NCBI GenBank assembly: GCA_044353505.1
Contig: JBILBU010000002.1
Location: 78,288-142,287, forward strand
Reading direction: 5' to 3'
DNA from: Pollutibacter sp044353505
Lineage (GTDB): Bacteria; Bacteroidota; Bacteroidia; Chitinophagales; Chitinophagaceae
DNA length: 64,000 bases
A program made the position numbers and the translations under genes. Below, in pieces: positions 18,238 to 27,095 of this stretch (position 1 is the first letter of the stretch; every line of letters starts with the position of its first letter). Under the pieces are notes generated by a model that was given only the letters and a program-made list of their open reading frames with translations, was not told the DNA's origin and did no database searches.

Positions 18238-18570
18238 ATGAGGCTTGTCGTTTCCATATTATTCATCTTGTTTGTGCTTGAGGGGAAATCCCAAATCAAG
18301 CAGGTAAACTTCGATGATCATACTCGAAGAACAAGCATTTATCCCAATCCTGCCCGTTCGTTTTTGCAGATACAATATAGGCCATCAACTGACTTACCTT
18401 ATGTTCTGGTAGTCTATAACTTTTTAGGGAAAAAGCAGTTAGAGATCTCCAAGCCTACAAACAATGTGTATGTTGATCTGGCCGAATTTAGACGCGGGAT
18501 TTATATTTTCCAATTTCGCGACAGCAATGGTCGCATCATCGATTCTGGGAAATTTCAGGTTGAGAAGTAA
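18238..18570 (+). CDS. small secreted protein consisting mostly of a type A T9SS sorting domain
   Basis: A 110-residue protein with a signal peptide (about residues 1-18, ending EGKSQ), a spacer of about a dozen residues, and then a complete Por-type (type A) sorting domain: SIYPNPARSFLQIQY ... VVYNFLGKKQLE ... DLAEFRRGIYIFQFRDSNG ... GKFQVEK. No cargo domain is visible. In longer relatives this domain is the C-terminal passenger tail recognised by the type IX translocon and often cleaved on exit. Its function here is unknown: it could be a remnant, a decoy, or a peptide precursor. It has a -7-like TAACTTCG upstream near 18213. It converges on rlmI with 3 nt between stops. Confidence 0.75.
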   Translation: MRLVVSILFILFVLEGKSQIKQVNFDDHTRRTSIYPNPARSFLQIQYRPSTDLPYVLVVYNFLGKKQLEISKPTNNVYVDLAEFRRGIYIFQFRDSNGRIIDSGKFQVEK

Positions 18571-18573
18571 CTT

Positions 18574-19743
18574 CTACAAAACCTGAACAATCAAAAATTT
18601 TAGGTAGTTGGTGTTTTCCAAATTGCGCATTATCGGATGATCTGCAGATTGTGAATGATAAACCACTTGCCTCAGCGTTCTTCTTGCATCTCTTGCTGCC
18701 ATCTCAATGACTTCATAAAACATATCGGGTGTAACCAAATTGGTGCATGAAGAAGTTACAAGAAAACCTCCTGGTTTTATAAGTTTCATGCCTCTGAGAT
18801 TAATCTCCTTATATCCGCTGATTGCATTTTGGATATTTTCTCTTGTCTTGGTGAAGGAGGGCGGGTCTAGCATGACCACATCCCATTGTTTTCCTTCTTT
18901 GCTCCATTGTTTCAGTGCATCAAAAGCATTGATAGCTTGAAAGCTAATATTTGTGAGGTTGTTCAATTCCGCATTTTGCCTTGCCTGCACCACTGCTTTT
19001 TCCGAAATATCGAGTCCAAGTACTTGTTTGGCGCCGTAGTGTGCTGCATGGATTTCAAATGTTCCTGTGTAGCAAAAGGCGCCCAGAACGTCTGCTCCTT
19101 TTACAATATGTTCAAGGGCTTTTCGGTTGTCTCGTTGGTCTAGGAAATACCCCGTTTTTTGTCCATTTTCAATGTCTACAATAAACTTCAATCCATTTTC
19201 AACAATAGGAACCTTGGTGTCAAATGGTGCTGAGAGAAAACCTTTCTTTTGCTCCATTCCTTCCAGCTCCCTAATTGGAACGTCGTTGCGCTCATAGATT
19301 CCTTTTGGCGAAAATATTTTTTCAATGGCCTCACATATTTCTGTTTTCCAAACATCAATTCCTAGCGCCAATGTTTGTATAACAAAGTAGTCGTTGAACT
19401 TATCAATAATTAGTTGAGAGAGTCCGTCGGCCTCTCCAAATACCAACCTGCAGTTTTCAGTATAGCCAATTTTTTTCCTATACTCCCAGGCGCCAAGGAT
19501 TTTTCTATAAAAAAAGTCCTTGTTTATTTCCTCGTTTTTATCCCTAGTGAGCAGCCTGACCGGAATCCTCGAAACAGGATTCACATAGCCCTTGCCGATA
19601 AATTTCCTATCGTATCCCAGCACCTCCGCAATCTCCCCTGCTTTCAATTCATCGTCCATTAGATCTATCTCATTTGAATAAATCCAGGGATGTCCATAGG
19701 CTACCCTTGTGCTGATCTTTCTTTTCAATACCACTTTCTTCAT
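18574..19743 (-). CDS. rlmI: 23S rRNA (cytosine-C5) methyltransferase RlmI-type
   Basis: A 389-residue class I rRNA large-subunit methyltransferase; in E. coli RlmI makes m5C1962. The N-terminal PUA domain (about residues 1-80, MKKVVLKRKISTRVAYGHPW ... GKGYVNPVSRIPVRLL) binds RNA. A central EEHEB-like region follows, and the C-terminal Rossmann domain shows VLGAFCYTGTFEIHAAHYGA, MLDPPSFTKTREN and the catalytic Cys in VTSSCTNLV. The start at 19743 lies 4 nt from a perfect -7 box, which supports it. The gene is divergent from grpE and monocistronic. E. coli numbering for the modified base is transferred by homology. Confidence 0.9.
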   Translation of the reverse strand: MKKVVLKRKISTRVAYGHPWIYSNEIDLMDDELKAGEIAEVLGYDRKFIGKGYVNPVSRIPVRLLTRDKNEEINKDFFYRKILGAWEYRKKIGYTENCRLVFGEADGLSQLIIDKFNDYFVIQTLALGIDVWKTEICEAIEKIFSPKGIYERNDVPIRELEGMEQKKGFLSAPFDTKVPIVENGLKFIVDIENGQKTGYFLDQRDNRKALEHIVKGADVLGAFCYTGTFEIHAAHYGAKQVLGLDISEKAVVQARQNAELNNLTNISFQAINAFDALKQWSKEGKQWDVVMLDPPSFTKTRENIQNAISGYKEINLRGMKLIKPGGFLVTSSCTNLVTPDMFYEVIEMAARDARRTLRQVVYHSQSADHPIMRNLENTNYLKFLIVQVL

Positions 19744-19747
19744 GCTG

Positions 19748-19755
19748 CAAAGATA
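19748..19755 (-). promoter_or_regulatory. -7 box of the rlmI promoter (leaderless type)
   Basis: TATCTTTG on the minus strand ends 4 nt before the rlmI ATG. No clear TTG at -33 is seen. It predicts a leaderless transcript. Confidence 0.5.
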
Positions 19756-19871
19756 AACTTTCGTTTAAAAGCCGGAGATTTGCATTTCTCGAGTGAAAAA
19801 ACCCGACAATTTGGCTTGTTCTCATAGGATGGCAGGCCATTTGAACTAACAAACTTGCAAATTCTTAGATT

Positions 19872-20405
19872 ATGGACGAACAAGAAAACCTTAACATGGA
19901 GGAACAATTGTCAGATTCTCAAGCAGAAGAAACAGTAGTTCCCCCAGAAGCCGGTACTGAAATTGATCAGTTAAAAAAAGAGCTGCAAGAGCAAAAAGAG
20001 AAGTTTATCAGAATCTATGCTGAATTTGATAACTACAAGAGGCGAAGTGCTAAAGAGCGGGTTGAGCTTATTCAAACTGCCGGGCGTGAGGTGCTCCAGT
20101 CTCTTTTGGAGGTATTGGATGACAGCGAAAGGGCTGAAAGCCAACTCCAAAAAACAGAGGACCTTACCCAAATCAGGGAGGGCGTTCAACTTGTTTTTAC
20201 TAAATTTAGAAACATCATGCACTCAAAAGGGCTGAAGGAAATGAAATCAATTGGAGAGGAATTTAACCCCGATTTTCACGAGGCCATCACTGAAATTCCT
20301 GTACAGGATGAATCCATGAAAGGCAAGGTTGTTGACCAAGTTGAAAAAGGATATACATTGAATGATAAAATAATTCGCTTCGCGAAAGTGGTCGTTGGAA
20401 AATAG
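19872..20405 (+). CDS. grpE: nucleotide exchange factor GrpE
   Basis: A 177-residue cytoplasmic cochaperone that releases ADP from DnaK. The acidic, disordered N-terminus (about 30 residues) leads into the long dimerising coiled coil (about 34-95, IDQLKKELQEQKEKFIRIYA then the conserved EFDNYKRRSAKER). The four-helix bundle and C-terminal beta domain follow, with the family signature near EEFNPDFHEAITEIP and GYTLNDKIIRFAKVVVG. Length is normal. dnaJ follows after 27 nt, and dnaK is not in the window. No CIRCE-like inverted repeat is visible upstream, so HrcA control is not indicated. Confidence 0.96.
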   Translation: MDEQENLNMEEQLSDSQAEETVVPPEAGTEIDQLKKELQEQKEKFIRIYAEFDNYKRRSAKERVELIQTAGREVLQSLLEVLDDSERAESQLQKTEDLTQIREGVQLVFTKFRNIMHSKGLKEMKSIGEEFNPDFHEAITEIPVQDESMKGKVVDQVEKGYTLNDKIIRFAKVVVGK

Positions 20406-20432
20406 ACTCCCTTGGAGCAAAAAAGATAGGCT

Positions 20433-21608
20433 ATGGCTAAAAGAGATTATTACGAGATACTTGGTGTTGCTAAATCTGCTTCCGCAGACGAAATAAAAAA
20501 GGCTTACCGCAAAGTGGCAATGCAGTTTCACCCTGATAGAAATCCGGGGGATAAGTCTGCAGAGGACAAATTTAAAGAAGCTGCTGAGGCCTATGAGGTA
20601 CTAAGCGACCAAGAAAAAAAAGCACAGTATGATCGCTACGGCCATGCCGGAGTAAACTCGCGTGGAGGATTTGGTGGCGGTCAGGGTCAGGGCATGAACA
20701 TGGACGATATCTTCAGCAATTTTGGAGATATTTTTGGCGATGATATTTTTGGAAGTTTCTTCGGTGGCGGAGGCGGTGGTGGCCGTCAGCGCAGTGGTGG
20801 CGGTAAATCTAGAGGAACAAGGGGCAGCAACCTGCGCATCAAACTCAAAATGAATTATGAGGAGATTGCAAAGGGTGCAAGCAAGACGGTCAAAGTGAAA
20901 AAATATACAGGATGCACCACTTGTGGTGGTTCAGGAGCTAAGGATAAAGGTTCTGTGCAGACATGCGGAACTTGTGGCGGAAGTGGTCAGGTAAGAAAAG
21001 TGACCAACACCTTTCTTGGTCAAATGCAAACAGTGGGAACATGCCCAACTTGCAACGGAGAAGGGTCAACCATCACCAGCAAGTGTACCGGCTGTAAAGG
21101 CGAGGGAAGGGTGTATACGGAAGAGACCATTTCAATCGATATTCCTGCAGGTGTTCAAGATGGAATGCAGCTCAGTTTAAGTGGCAAGGGAAACACAGGC
21201 GAACGTGGGGGGGCTCCTGGCGACTTAATCGTTCTGATTGAGGAGGAGCCACACGCAGAATTGCAACGCGATAATCTCAATGTTATTTTTGATATGCACA
21301 TCAGTTTCCCTGATGCCGTTTTTGGGGCAAATCTTGAAGTGCCAACCATTGACGGCAGGGCTAAAATTAAAATTCCTCCAGGGACGCAGAGTGGAAAAAT
21401 ATTTAGACTAAAGGGCAAAGGGTTTCCTTCAATTAATTCTTATGAAAAAGGAGATCAGTTGATTCATGTGAATGTATGGACTCCCCAAGAGCTGTCTGCA
21501 GATGAAAAAGTTGTGGTTGAGAAGATGAAGGATTCAAAGAATTTCCAACCACATCCAGAAAAAAACGAAAAGAGCTTTTTCACCAAGATGAAAGAGATGT
21601 TTGGATAG
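20433..21608 (+). CDS. dnaJ: molecular chaperone DnaJ
   Basis: A 391-residue type I J-protein that stimulates the DnaK ATPase. The J domain occupies about residues 1-70 with HPD in QFHPDRNPGD. A long G/F-rich linker (about 72-130) is unusually glycine-dense, with a run of nearly unbroken glycines. The zinc domain (about 155-230) has all four CxxCxGxG-type modules (CTTCGGSG, CGTCGGSG, CPTCNGEG, CTGCKGEG). The substrate-binding C-terminal domains follow, with the signature SGKIFRLKGKGFP. It forms a two-gene operon with grpE. Confidence 0.96.
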   Translation: MAKRDYYEILGVAKSASADEIKKAYRKVAMQFHPDRNPGDKSAEDKFKEAAEAYEVLSDQEKKAQYDRYGHAGVNSRGGFGGGQGQGMNMDDIFSNFGDIFGDDIFGSFFGGGGGGGRQRSGGGKSRGTRGSNLRIKLKMNYEEIAKGASKTVKVKKYTGCTTCGGSGAKDKGSVQTCGTCGGSGQVRKVTNTFLGQMQTVGTCPTCNGEGSTITSKCTGCKGEGRVYTEETISIDIPAGVQDGMQLSLSGKGNTGERGGAPGDLIVLIEEEPHAELQRDNLNVIFDMHISFPDAVFGANLEVPTIDGRAKIKIPPGTQSGKIFRLKGKGFPSINSYEKGDQLIHVNVWTPQELSADEKVVVEKMKDSKNFQPHPEKNEKSFFTKMKEMFG

Positions 21609-21625
21609 GCGAAAGCCTGTTGAGC

Positions 21626-22159
21626 TTATGCTGTAATCTGTAGGATCTCGTTGATATTTCTGCCCAATCCATTGTAATCCAGCCCATACCCAACTACAAA
21701 AAGGTCGGGTATTTCAAATCCAAGGTAATCGATCCGTATAGGATACCGGGTAACTTCTTTCTTGTGGAGTAAGGCGCATATTTTTATCGAGTTCGGACTC
21801 TGTAAAAGCAGTTCAGGCAAGAGATTGTGCATGGTTTCACCAGTATCAATAATGTCTTCAATAACAATAATATCCCTGTGCTGAAGGTTATTCTCTAGCC
21901 CGATCACTGTAGTTACTTTTCCTGTTGAAGAGGTGCCGTTGTATGACGACAGTTTTATGAAGCTGATTTCAGCAGGAACGGCAATCTGTTTGAATAGGTC
22001 TGATGCAAAAATAAAAGATCCATTTAATATTGCGATGAAAAGGGGTTGCTTGTTGCAGTAATCTTCATTGATTGATGCTGCTATTGCACTCACTCTTTTG
22101 CTGATCTCTTCTCTGGAAATATAGGGTGCAAAATTCTTATCAAGGATCGAATGATTCAT
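21626..22159 (-). CDS. hpt: hypoxanthine phosphoribosyltransferase
   Basis: A 177-residue purine-salvage enzyme converting hypoxanthine or guanine plus PRPP to IMP or GMP. The PRPP-binding loop is IIVIEDIIDTGETMHNLL, and the pyrophosphate-binding region is FIAILNGSFIFASDL. The hood contains FEIPDLFVVGYGLDYNGLGRN, characteristic of the bacterial Hpt family. It is the last gene of a three-gene minus-strand operon, starting 4 nt after the glucosaminidase gene. guaB, also in purine metabolism, is in the same window at 44971 but not linked to it. Confidence 0.94.
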   Translation of the reverse strand: MNHSILDKNFAPYISREEISKRVSAIAASINEDYCNKQPLFIAILNGSFIFASDLFKQIAVPAEISFIKLSSYNGTSSTGKVTTVIGLENNLQHRDIIVIEDIIDTGETMHNLLPELLLQSPNSIKICALLHKKEVTRYPIRIDYLGFEIPDLFVVGYGLDYNGLGRNINEILQITA

Positions 22160-22163
22160 GATC

Positions 22164-23009
22164 TTATTTTGTGATCTTTATTTTTTGTCCAACTTGTAAG
22201 CGATCGCTTCTCATCGAATTTGCTTTTTTTATCTTGGGGATGCTCACGTGATACTTTCTTGAAATAGAAGAGAGGGAGTCTCCCTTTTTTACAACATGCA
22301 CTTTGTGGCGTTGATTCCGTTTGAAATGCAACTTGCTCAGGATGTTTTTGCTGGCATAATCTTCATCAACAGAAGCAGGCTCTTCCTCGCTGTTCTTGGA
22401 AAGCGAAGGCGTAGTATGGGTGCTGAGCGTTGAAAGATATTCGCTAAGTTTTTCCTCGTCGTTTTCTTCAGCAATCCTATTGATTGCGTCGAGTGAGTAA
22501 TTCTCAATATACTTGATGAGTTGTTGTGGATAGGTAGGGCTGGTTGCATAGCCAGCTTTTTTCAATCCCCAAGCCCAAGCCTTGTAGTCATCTTGGTCAT
22601 ATTCAAAAAGGAATGCATAGCGGGGTTGCGACTTCAAATAATTCGAGTGATCAAGATAGGATGCTTCTGCATTGTCGTATTTCCTAAAACATTCACCTTC
22701 GGCATCATCATCATGATATACCTTCTCGCCAGTCCAACTGCTTTTGCATTTAATTCCAAAATGATTATTTGATCTTGAAACAAGATCACTCAATCCAGCG
22801 CCTGTTTCCAGAAGCCCTTGGGCTAGCTTGATTGACACAGGAACTCCTGTTCTGTTCATTTCTTTTGCTGCCAGAGGGGCATATGTTTTGATGTAATTAA
22901 CAATGGCATCAGATGCCTCCGGTTGAGCAAAAGTTATTTTTCCTGATAACATGCTCAGCCATAAGATGGCTATTTGGATAAATTTTATTGTTATTCTCTT
23001 GGTGTTCAT
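22164..23009 (-). CDS. exported beta-N-acetylglucosaminidase with LysM domain
   Basis: A 281-residue secreted peptidoglycan hydrolase. A signal peptide (residues 1-28, ending ITFAQ) precedes a glucosaminidase domain of the GH73/FlgJ-like type, about residues 45-180. That domain has the catalytic Glu in KLAQGLLETGAGLSDL and the usual SNNHFGIKC, YDNAEASYLDHS and YATSPTYPQQLIKYIE segments. A Ser/Glu-rich linker leads to a single C-terminal LysM (about 235-280: HVVKKGDSLSSISRKYHVS ... LQVGQKIKI) that binds the glycan. It cuts the GlcNAc-MurNAc backbone in the periplasm. It sits in the middle of an operon with an O-methyltransferase and hpt, with gaps of 5 and 4 nt. Confidence 0.9.
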   Translation of the reverse strand: MNTKRITIKFIQIAILWLSMLSGKITFAQPEASDAIVNYIKTYAPLAAKEMNRTGVPVSIKLAQGLLETGAGLSDLVSRSNNHFGIKCKSSWTGEKVYHDDDAEGECFRKYDNAEASYLDHSNYLKSQPRYAFLFEYDQDDYKAWAWGLKKAGYATSPTYPQQLIKYIENYSLDAINRIAEENDEEKLSEYLSTLSTHTTPSLSKNSEEEPASVDEDYASKNILSKLHFKRNQRHKVHVVKKGDSLSSISRKYHVSIPKIKKANSMRSDRLQVGQKIKITK

Positions 23010-23014
23010 TTCTT

Positions 23015-23653
23015 TTAATTTTTATATAAAATGGTAAGGCCGTCTCTAACGGTGAGCATGACCTTATCAACTCGATTATCTTCTGTAATGAATTCATTGA
23101 ATGCCGTGATCGCCCTTGCATTTTTACCGGTAATATTTTCTTTTAATACCTCTCCGTGGAAAAGTACGTTATCAATAATGAACCATGTTCCTGGACGCAC
23201 TTTTTCGATTAAACTTTGGTAGTAATTTAAGTATCCGGTTTTATCGGCATCTATAAAAATAAGATCCCATTCTTCGTTTAGCGTTTCAAGTATTGTTGAG
23301 GCTTCTCCAATATGCAGGATGATTTTTTTTTGATAATCACTTCGTTCAATATACTGTTTGGCTTCTGCAGCATCTTCCTCCCTTTTCTCAATGGTGTGGA
23401 GTACGCCATCCTCAGTAAGTCCTTTGGCAAGGCAGATTGCACTATACCCGACAAATGTTCCAATTTCCAGAATTCTTCTCGGCTTGATCATTTTACTGAG
23501 CATGCTCAATAAGTTTCCTTGAAGCGGACCGCTTAGCATATGCGCTTCGGGGTGTGCCAGCAAGGTGGCAGCATGGATCTCATTCAGCAGCTCATCTTTA
23601 TTGGGGCTGTGTCTGAGTGCATAGTCATTGGCGGATTGAAGAATGAAGTCCAT
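23015..23653 (-). CDS. SAM-dependent O-methyltransferase (catechol-type)
   Basis: A 212-residue cytoplasmic methyltransferase of the Methyltransf_3 (COMT/CCoAMT-like) family. SAM-binding motifs are RRILEIGTFVGYSAICLAKG and VLHTIEKREED. The metal-binding Asp is in DLIFIDADKTGYLNYYQ, and IIDNVLFHGEVL follows. Bacterial members methylate catechol-like or other small phenolic hydroxyls in a divalent-metal-dependent way; the substrate here is unknown. It is the first gene of the operon with the glucosaminidase and hpt, a grouping also common in other Bacteroidota but without an obvious shared pathway. Confidence 0.88.
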   Translation of the reverse strand: MDFILQSANDYALRHSPNKDELLNEIHAATLLAHPEAHMLSGPLQGNLLSMLSKMIKPRRILEIGTFVGYSAICLAKGLTEDGVLHTIEKREEDAAEAKQYIERSDYQKKIILHIGEASTILETLNEEWDLIFIDADKTGYLNYYQSLIEKVRPGTWFIIDNVLFHGEVLKENITGKNARAITAFNEFITEDNRVDKVMLTVRDGLTILYKN

Positions 23654-23727
23654 AAGAATATTGTAAAATTAAGCCCTTCATCCCGTAGAGGCAAAACGGT
23701 TTTGTTGTCAAAAAGACAAAATTTCCG

Positions 23728-25230
23728 TTATGATTTTTTTGTGGAGATCATAAATAGCCCTAAAAACGTGACCAGCCCATTAATCAGCAGCATTTCAAAT
23801 CCTATGTGATACCCATTAAACCAAGTGGCAGCATTTTTCGAAAGTATATAGCATAAGGCGGGTGCAATGAGACAAATTGCTGTTACACCGTACCCGCTAG
23901 CCAATTTTCTCTTTGTCAATATCCCGAAGCCAAATAGGCCAAGTAGCGGACCATACGTATATCCAGCCAGATCAAGGATAATCCCAATAATGGATTTATT
24001 GTCAATCCACTTGAAGATCATGATGCACAGCAGAAAAATAATTGCAAAACTAAGGTGCACAGAAATTCTGGTTTTCTTTTGTGCTGCTTCTGAGAGCCCT
24101 TCTTTTCTTCTTATGCCTAGGATGTCAATGCAGAACGAAGAGGTTAGTGCGGTAAGTGCCCCATCCGCACTTGGAAATAATGCAGATATGAGTGCAATGA
24201 TAAATATTATACCAATTGCTGGTGGCAGGTGAAAAAGGGCAATGGTTGGGAATAAGTCATCTCCTATGACGTTCTTGCCCTGAAACAGCAGTTGCTTTCC
24301 ATCATACATGGCGCCTTTGTCAAACAGGTATAAATATAGGAGCCCACCTAGGAAAAGAAAGAGCAAATTCACAATCACCATGGTTATGGTGAAGGTCATG
24401 ATGTTCTTCTGTGAATCTTTCATGTTGCTCACACTGATATTCTTCTGCATCATTTCTTGGTCCAATCCGGTCATTGCAATTGCAATCACTGCCCCGCCAA
24501 GAAGATTTTTAAGGAAATATGATTTGCTGTTGATGTCATAATTAAAGATGCTGGTCAGTCCCTTTTCATTCATTATCGAAAAGGCACTGGTCATGGAAAG
24601 ATCCATCGTTGACAAAATATAAACAAGGCAGATGACCAGTCCAATCAGCATAAAGCTTGTTTGAAGCATATCTGTATAAACGATTGTTTTTACACCACCC
24701 TCGAAAGTATAGAGCAGGATCATGAGTAATATCACCGCTGTTGTGGCAATGAAAGGCACACCCATTTGATCGAGGATAAAAATCTGCAGCACATTAATCA
24801 CAAGAAACAACCTGGCGGTAGCACCTGCCGTTCGGGATATAATAAAAAACAGTGCTCCAGTCTTGTAGGCCTCCTTTCCAAAGCGCTGTTCTAGATAATG
24901 ATAGATGGAGGTCAGTCTCAGTTTATAGTAGATGGGAATCAGGATAAAGGCGATTGCGGCATAGCCAAATATGTAGCCCAAGACTACCTGGAAATAACCA
25001 AATCCTTGATATCCGGTTCCATTAAGGTTTCCGACAGTTCCTGGTACCGAAACAAAAGTTACTCCGGAGAGAGAGGTGCCAATCATCCCAAAAGCAACCA
25101 GCATCCAATTTGAGCTACGGTTTCCGATGAAAAACGATTCATTTGTGGCGTTCCGGGAGGTGTAATAAGCTACGCCCAGCAGCAGTAAAAAATATCCAAT
25201 GACGAAGGTAAAAAGTAGGATGGGTGACAT
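23728..25230 (-). CDS. sodium:solute symporter family protein
   Basis: A 500-residue inner-membrane transporter of the SSF family with about 13 membrane segments spread over its whole length. Family features are the early SNWMLVAFGMIGTSLSGVTF (first core helix with the unwound Gly/Ser region) and the conserved SADGALTALTSSF near residue 350, which forms part of the sodium site. Substrates in the family range from sugars and proline to sialic acid, iodide and urea, and nothing in the context narrows it. It is monocistronic. The 147-nt divergent gap to recN carries the recN promoter. Confidence 0.9.
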   Translation of the reverse strand: MSPILLFTFVIGYFLLLLGVAYYTSRNATNESFFIGNRSSNWMLVAFGMIGTSLSGVTFVSVPGTVGNLNGTGYQGFGYFQVVLGYIFGYAAIAFILIPIYYKLRLTSIYHYLEQRFGKEAYKTGALFFIISRTAGATARLFLVINVLQIFILDQMGVPFIATTAVILLMILLYTFEGGVKTIVYTDMLQTSFMLIGLVICLVYILSTMDLSMTSAFSIMNEKGLTSIFNYDINSKSYFLKNLLGGAVIAIAMTGLDQEMMQKNISVSNMKDSQKNIMTFTITMVIVNLLFLFLGGLLYLYLFDKGAMYDGKQLLFQGKNVIGDDLFPTIALFHLPPAIGIIFIIALISALFPSADGALTALTSSFCIDILGIRRKEGLSEAAQKKTRISVHLSFAIIFLLCIMIFKWIDNKSIIGIILDLAGYTYGPLLGLFGFGILTKRKLASGYGVTAICLIAPALCYILSKNAATWFNGYHIGFEMLLINGLVTFLGLFMISTKKS

Positions 25231-25338
25231 AAGGCTGAGTTCTGGTCGGAAGTTAATGATTTTAAAAAAAAATCAAGCATACTGTGTCAATTAGTGGGGC
25301 AAAAAAGCACAGAACAGGTGTTTTTTTCTTTAAAATGA

Positions 25339-25372
25339 TTTGTTCATTCTAGCTTCAATCATATTACTTTTG
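25339..25372 (+). promoter_or_regulatory. recN promoter (leaderless type)
   Basis: TTTG (25339-25342), a 22-bp spacer and TACTTTTG (25365-25372). The -7 box ends 5 nt before the recN ATG. No LexA-like operator is evident. Confidence 0.55.
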
Positions 25373-25377
25373 GGGAT

Positions 25378-27030
25378 ATGTTGCATCGGCTTTTCATACA
25401 GAACTACGCCATCATTTCACAGCTTGAAATCTTTTTTGCAGATGGGTTGGTTATCATCACTGGAGAAACGGGTGCAGGCAAGAGTATACTGATGGGTGCA
25501 CTTGGGTTAGCACTTGGCGACAGGGCAGATTTGGCACAGATGCGTGACAAGGAGAAGAAAACAATTATCGAAGCCACATTTAAGTTGGCACCATCGGATT
25601 CGCTCAAACAAATTTTTTCCGAAGCAGATATTGATCTCGACGACGAAGTAATTATTAGAAGAGAAATACAATCAGGTGGAAAGTCAAGGGCTTTCATTAA
25701 CGATACACCTGCTAGTCTTTCCCAAGTGCAAGCGGTAGCTTCATTGTTGGTTGATCTTCATCAGCAGTTTGATACCCTGGAATTGGGCAATAAAAATTTC
25801 CAAAGGTTGTTGCTGGATGCCAGGGCAGATGCGCTTACACTGATGGATCAATATGGAGTGTTGTATTCCCGTTATAGTGGATTGCAAAAGAAAATACAAG
25901 CGCTGACCCAACTTCTTCTCAAGGCACATGAGGAAAAAGAGTACAAGTTGTTTCTCTTAACCGAACTGGAAGAACTCAATTGGTCGGTAGGTGAGGGTAA
26001 GTTGTTGGAGGATGAATTGAATGTGCTTTCGCATGCAGAGCAGATTAAGTCAGGCATAGGCAAGGTTTCTTTTTCCTTGGGCGAAGGCGACCTTCCGTTA
26101 ATACCCCAATTCAAATCGCTTGTGGCCCAGTTGCAAACAGTTGCGCCATATCATCCACTGCTGCCATCGTTGATTGGCCGACTTGAATCTTCCTATGTAG
26201 AAATAAAAGATATTCATAGTGAGCTTGCATCATTGCTTGATGGAATCACTGTGGATGAAAAGAAAATTGAGCAGTTGAATGAACGAATTGCACTGGCCCA
26301 ACGCATTTCAAAAAAACATGGCTTGTTGAATCTTGATCAATTGGTGGAAACAAGAGAATCTCTGAGGGTTGTGATTGATCAATTTGAGGGAAGTAGGGAT
26401 GAGCTGATCGCACTTGAGAAAGAAATAGAATCAGTACAGGAGGCTGCTAATAACTTAGCTCAGCAGCTACATGAAAAAAGAAAAAAGCAGGTTCCTGTTT
26501 TAGAGAAGTCTACCAAAGAACTTTTAACCAGGGTTGGGATGCCCAATGCAGTATTAAAGATTGATTTAAAGCAAGTGGGATTATCTGCTGCAGGAATCGA
26601 TGAAGTTTCGTTCTTGTTTGATGCCAATAAAAGTGGACAGTTTGAGCCGCTTCAGAAGGTTGCGAGTGGCGGTGAATTGAGTAGGCTGATGTTGGTGCTT
26701 AAATCGCTTGTTGCTGGTTCTTTGGAAACGCCAACACTTATATTTGATGAGATTGATAGTGGTATCAGTGGGGAAGCAGCCAAGCAGGTTGGGGTGCTTA
26801 TGGATGAGCTTTCTGATGCTCATCAACTTATTGCCATTACCCACCAACCTCAGATTGCTGCAAGAGCAGATCAACATCTTTATGTGTTCAAACACGAGAA
26901 TAATCATACAATAACAACTGGTATAAAGGTATTGGAAGCCGAAGAGCGTGTCATGGCTATTGCCAAGATGCTGTCTGGCGAAAAGCCTGGCGAATCCGCT
27001 TTGACAACTGCAAGGGAGATGATGAAATGA
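25378..27030 (+). CDS. recN: DNA repair protein RecN
   Basis: A 550-residue SMC-like ATPase of double-strand-break repair. The head domain halves flank a long antiparallel coiled coil (about residues 155-370). The Walker A motif GETGAGKSILMGALGLALGDRA is near residues 30-45. The ABC signature ASGGELSRLMLVLKSL is near 430, and Walker B LIFDEIDSGISGEAA near 455, followed by AITHQPQIAARADQHL. Length is standard. The N-terminus (MLHRLFIQNYAII) matches the family, and the ATG directly follows a promoter box. It is monocistronic, with fabI starting 65 nt downstream from its own promoter. Confidence 0.95.
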   Translation: MLHRLFIQNYAIISQLEIFFADGLVIITGETGAGKSILMGALGLALGDRADLAQMRDKEKKTIIEATFKLAPSDSLKQIFSEADIDLDDEVIIRREIQSGGKSRAFINDTPASLSQVQAVASLLVDLHQQFDTLELGNKNFQRLLLDARADALTLMDQYGVLYSRYSGLQKKIQALTQLLLKAHEEKEYKLFLLTELEELNWSVGEGKLLEDELNVLSHAEQIKSGIGKVSFSLGEGDLPLIPQFKSLVAQLQTVAPYHPLLPSLIGRLESSYVEIKDIHSELASLLDGITVDEKKIEQLNERIALAQRISKKHGLLNLDQLVETRESLRVVIDQFEGSRDELIALEKEIESVQEAANNLAQQLHEKRKKQVPVLEKSTKELLTRVGMPNAVLKIDLKQVGLSAAGIDEVSFLFDANKSGQFEPLQKVASGGELSRLMLVLKSLVAGSLETPTLIFDEIDSGISGEAAKQVGVLMDELSDAHQLIAITHQPQIAARADQHLYVFKHENNHTITTGIKVLEAEERVMAIAKMLSGEKPGESALTTAREMMK

Positions 27031-27068
27031 GAAGAGGATAACAAGACGCCTCACGTCTGATTTCTCAT

Positions 27069-27076
27069 TATCTTTA
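27069..27076 (+). promoter_or_regulatory. -7 box of the fabI promoter
   Basis: TATCTTTA lies 19 nt before the fabI ATG and is followed by a C-rich tract and CAAATTAATT. The same arrangement occurs before fabH (59894-59901). Confidence 0.45.
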
Positions 27077-27095
27077 CCCCCAAATTAATTCTCCC

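Noticed and set aside
19756..19871. CIRCE operator before grpE-dnaJ
   Set aside because: No 9-bp inverted repeat of the TTAGCACTC type is present.
27044..27058. AGACG-CCTCA-CGTCT hairpin after recN as a terminator
   Set aside because: The stem is only five pairs and no T run follows, so I do not call it.
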